Positions 5,629 through 6,940 of a DNA stretch of 6,940 nucleotides are shown in pieces. Each line of letters begins with the position of its first letter. Position 1 is the first letter of the stretch. This DNA is from an uncultured Hyphomicrobiales bacterium (GTDB lineage Bacteria > Pseudomonadota > Alphaproteobacteria > Rhizobiales > Xanthobacteraceae). The notes under the pieces are model-generated. The model ran no database searches and was not told the DNA's origin. It worked only from the letters and a program-made list of their open reading frames with translations. The position numbers were made by a program, and so were the translations under genes. The DNA lies in contig CAITEM010000416.1 of NCBI GenBank assembly GCA_903891395.1, positions 1 to 6,940 on the forward strand. The letters are read 5' to 3'.

Positions 5629-6033
5629 TCAAAGCAACGCCATCAAATGGGCAATCAGCGGAACGTCCGCCGGCGGCATTTCATAGTCACGCAGCCGGTT
5701 CGGTCTCACCCAGGTCAGTTGCTGGCCTTCCATCGCCGTCACGGTCCCTTCCCAGCGGCGGCAGACATAGAGCGGCATCAACAAATGAAAGTCCGGGTAC
5801 GCGTGGCTCGCGAAGGTCAACGGCGCGAGACACGGTTCACTGACGCTGATGTCGAGTTCTTCCTTCAGTTCCCGGATCAGCGTCTGCTCGGGCCGTTCGC
5901 CGTCCTCGACCTTGCCGCCGGGAAATTCCCACAAGCCGGCCATCGGCTTGCCCGGCGGACGCTGTGCGAGCAGCACGCGGCCATCGGCATCGACAAGGGC
6001 GCACGCGGCGACGAGTAGAAGTTTTGCGGTCAC
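5629..6033 (-). CDS. mutT: MutT-type Nudix hydrolase, likely 8-oxo-dGTP diphosphatase
   Basis: A 134-residue Nudix enzyme of MutT size and layout. MutT cleaves 8-oxo-dGTP to the monophosphate and so keeps oxidised guanine out of DNA. The Nudix box runs from Gly40 to Ile62 with metal-binding Glu46, Arg54, Glu55, Glu58 and Glu59 all present. The usual glycine near the end of the box is Asp61 instead. The substrate-recognition region GKPMAGLWEFPGG (28-40) and the C-terminal MPPADVPLI (119-127) match MutT; Asp123 stands where E. coli MutT has an Asn that contacts the base. Translation begins at GTG (6031-6033), supported by GAGGGG a few bases upstream and by the family N-terminus KLLLVAACALVD. 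It follows argJ by 90 bases on the same strand. Activity on other nucleotides cannot be excluded. Confidence 0.9.
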   Translation of the reverse strand: MTAKLLLVAACALVDADGRVLLAQRPPGKPMAGLWEFPGGKVEDGERPEQTLIRELKEELDISVSEPCLAPLTFASHAYPDFHLLMPLYVCRRWEGTVTAMEGQQLTWVRPNRLRDYEMPPADVPLIAHLMALL

Positions 6034-6123
6034 GGCCCCTCTGCCTGGAACTCTGGCAGCCCTCGGTTAATGGGCGTTAAACGAACGTATGGCGCGATCC
6101 GGCCGCTACGGTAACGGGATAAT
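6034..6123 (-). other. argJ-mutT intergenic region with small inverted repeat
   Basis: These 90 bases follow the argJ stop and lead into the Nudix gene. An inverted repeat, CTGCC (6041-6045) with GGCAG (6055-6059) around a 9-base loop, lies immediately ahead of the GTG start and touches the ribosome site. I found no terminator with a T-run, so read-through from argJ is possible. The stretch is richer in A and T than the genes beside it, which would also fit a separate promoter for mutT, but no clear -35/-10 pair was found. Confidence 0.3.
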
Positions 6124-6940
6124 CTATGAGCGGTAATCGCCGTTAATGGCGATGTATTCCTTGGTCAAATCGCAGGTCAGCACGCGGTCGCGGCCTTTGC
6201 CGAGGCCGAGCGCGACTTTGAGAAAAATCTCCGGCTTTTTCATTTCGGCGCTGACGGCGGCTTCGTCGTAGCCGGGATCGCGCGCACCTTTATGCGCGAC
6301 GCGGATGCCGCCGAACCAGATCGAGAGTCTGTCGCGGTCGGCTGGTTCGCCGGCCTTGCCGACGGCCATGACGACGCGGCCCCAGTTGGCGTCCTCGCCG
6401 GCAATCGCTGTTTTCACCAGCGGCGAGTTGGCGATCGACATGGCGATGCGGCGCGCCGAGGCTTTCGACTTGGCGCCTTCGACCACGATCTCGACCAGCT
6501 TGCGGGCGCCTTCGCCGTCGCGCGCGACCTGTTCGGACAAATTGGCCAGCACCGCCTGCAATGCCTTCTTGAACCCCTTCAGCCGCGGATCGCTGGCGCG
6601 GGCGATCTTCGGCGCATCGGCGGCCTGGCCGGTGGCGAACATCATCAGCGTGTCGGAGGTCGAGGTGTCGCCGTCGATGGTCACGGCATTGAAAGTGTCT
6701 TCGACGCCGTCTTTCAGCAAAGCCTGAAGCGCCGCCGCCGAAATCGCGGCGTCGGTGAAGACGAATGACAGCATCGTCGCCATGTCGGGCGCGATCATAC
6801 CGGCGCCTTTGGCGATGCCGTTGATGATGACGGTGGTCTTGCCGATCTTCGCGCTCGCCGTTGCCACCTTCGGAAATGTATCGGTGGTCATGATCGCCTT
6901 GGCGGCGGCGGGAAAGTCGTCGGCTTTCGCGCGCGCGACC
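6124..6940 (-). CDS. argJ: ArgJ, bifunctional ornithine acetyltransferase / N-acetylglutamate synthase (3' part)
   Basis: The C-terminal 271 residues of ArgJ, cut by the right edge of the window; the family is about 400-415 residues, so roughly a third is missing. ArgJ moves the acetyl group from N-acetylornithine to glutamate (cyclic arginine pathway) and in bifunctional forms also acetylates glutamate from acetyl-CoA. The self-cleavage site is present: KGAGMIAPDMATML, where the Ala-Thr bond (codons at 6778-6780 and 6775-6777) is cut and the Thr becomes the nucleophile of the beta chain. Other landmarks are AIMTTDTFPK upstream of it, TAIAGEDANWGRVVMAVGK in the beta chain, and the canonical end YIAINGDYRS. 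The ATG at 6889-6891 is an internal Met (MTTDTFPK), not the start; the frame stays open to the window end. Mono- or bifunctionality cannot be decided here. Confidence 0.96.
   Translation of the reverse strand, partial: VARAKADDFPAAAKAIMTTDTFPKVATASAKIGKTTVIINGIAKGAGMIAPDMATMLSFVFTDAAISAAALQALLKDGVEDTFNAVTIDGDTSTSDTLMMFATGQAADAPKIARASDPRLKGFKKALQAVLANLSEQVARDGEGARKLVEIVVEGAKSKASARRIAMSIANSPLVKTAIAGEDANWGRVVMAVGKAGEPADRDRLSIWFGGIRVAHKGARDPGYDEAAVSAEMKKPEIFLKVALGLGKGRDRVLTCDLTKEYIAINGDYRS

Overview
The window reads as a gene-dense, GC-rich chromosomal stretch from an alphaproteobacterium, most likely of the Hyphomicrobiales (Bradyrhizobium/Rhodopseudomonas/Xanthobacteraceae-like). This rests on the overall codon style, on an NDUFAF5-type methyltransferase and a DUF1178 protein of alphaproteobacterial type, and on a short palindrome at the left edge of a kind I recall as scattered through such genomes. 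The assignment is by recognition, without any database search. There are nine genes, eight complete and one (argJ) cut by the right edge. I see no RNA genes, insertion sequences, phage genes, CRISPR arrays or toxin-antitoxin pairs.

Left block (1-2495, all minus strand): a compact unit transcribed comF, grxC, a Nit-type carbon-nitrogen hydrolase, then a DUF1178 zinc-ribbon protein. The last three genes are joined by ATGA stop/start overlaps, so they are almost certainly translated in a coupled way. A perfect 9-bp hairpin follows the last gene. The pairing of a glutaredoxin with a Nit1/Nit2-like amidase suggests thiol or metabolite-repair housekeeping.

Middle block (2496-4836, plus strand): after a 118-base divergent intergenic region comes a Tat-exported periplasmic substrate-binding protein of the branched-chain amino acid/amide class, with no permease or ATPase genes near it. 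It is followed after 42 bases by a methyltransferase-fold protein closely resembling the mitochondrial complex I assembly factor NDUFAF5, but with a broken glycine-rich SAM motif.

Right block (4837-6940, all minus strand): argJ (3' part), a MutT-type Nudix hydrolase, an orphan Flp pilin and a DUF962/Mpo1-like membrane protein. The DUF962 gene ends exactly against the end of the methyltransferase gene, and a GC-rich hairpin sits at this convergent junction.

Most of this is ordinary core-genome content. I found no clear new multi-gene system. The points most worth a second look are the altered SAM motif in the NDUFAF5-like protein, the orphan Flp pilin, the orphan Tat-dependent binding protein, and the grxC-amidase coupling.
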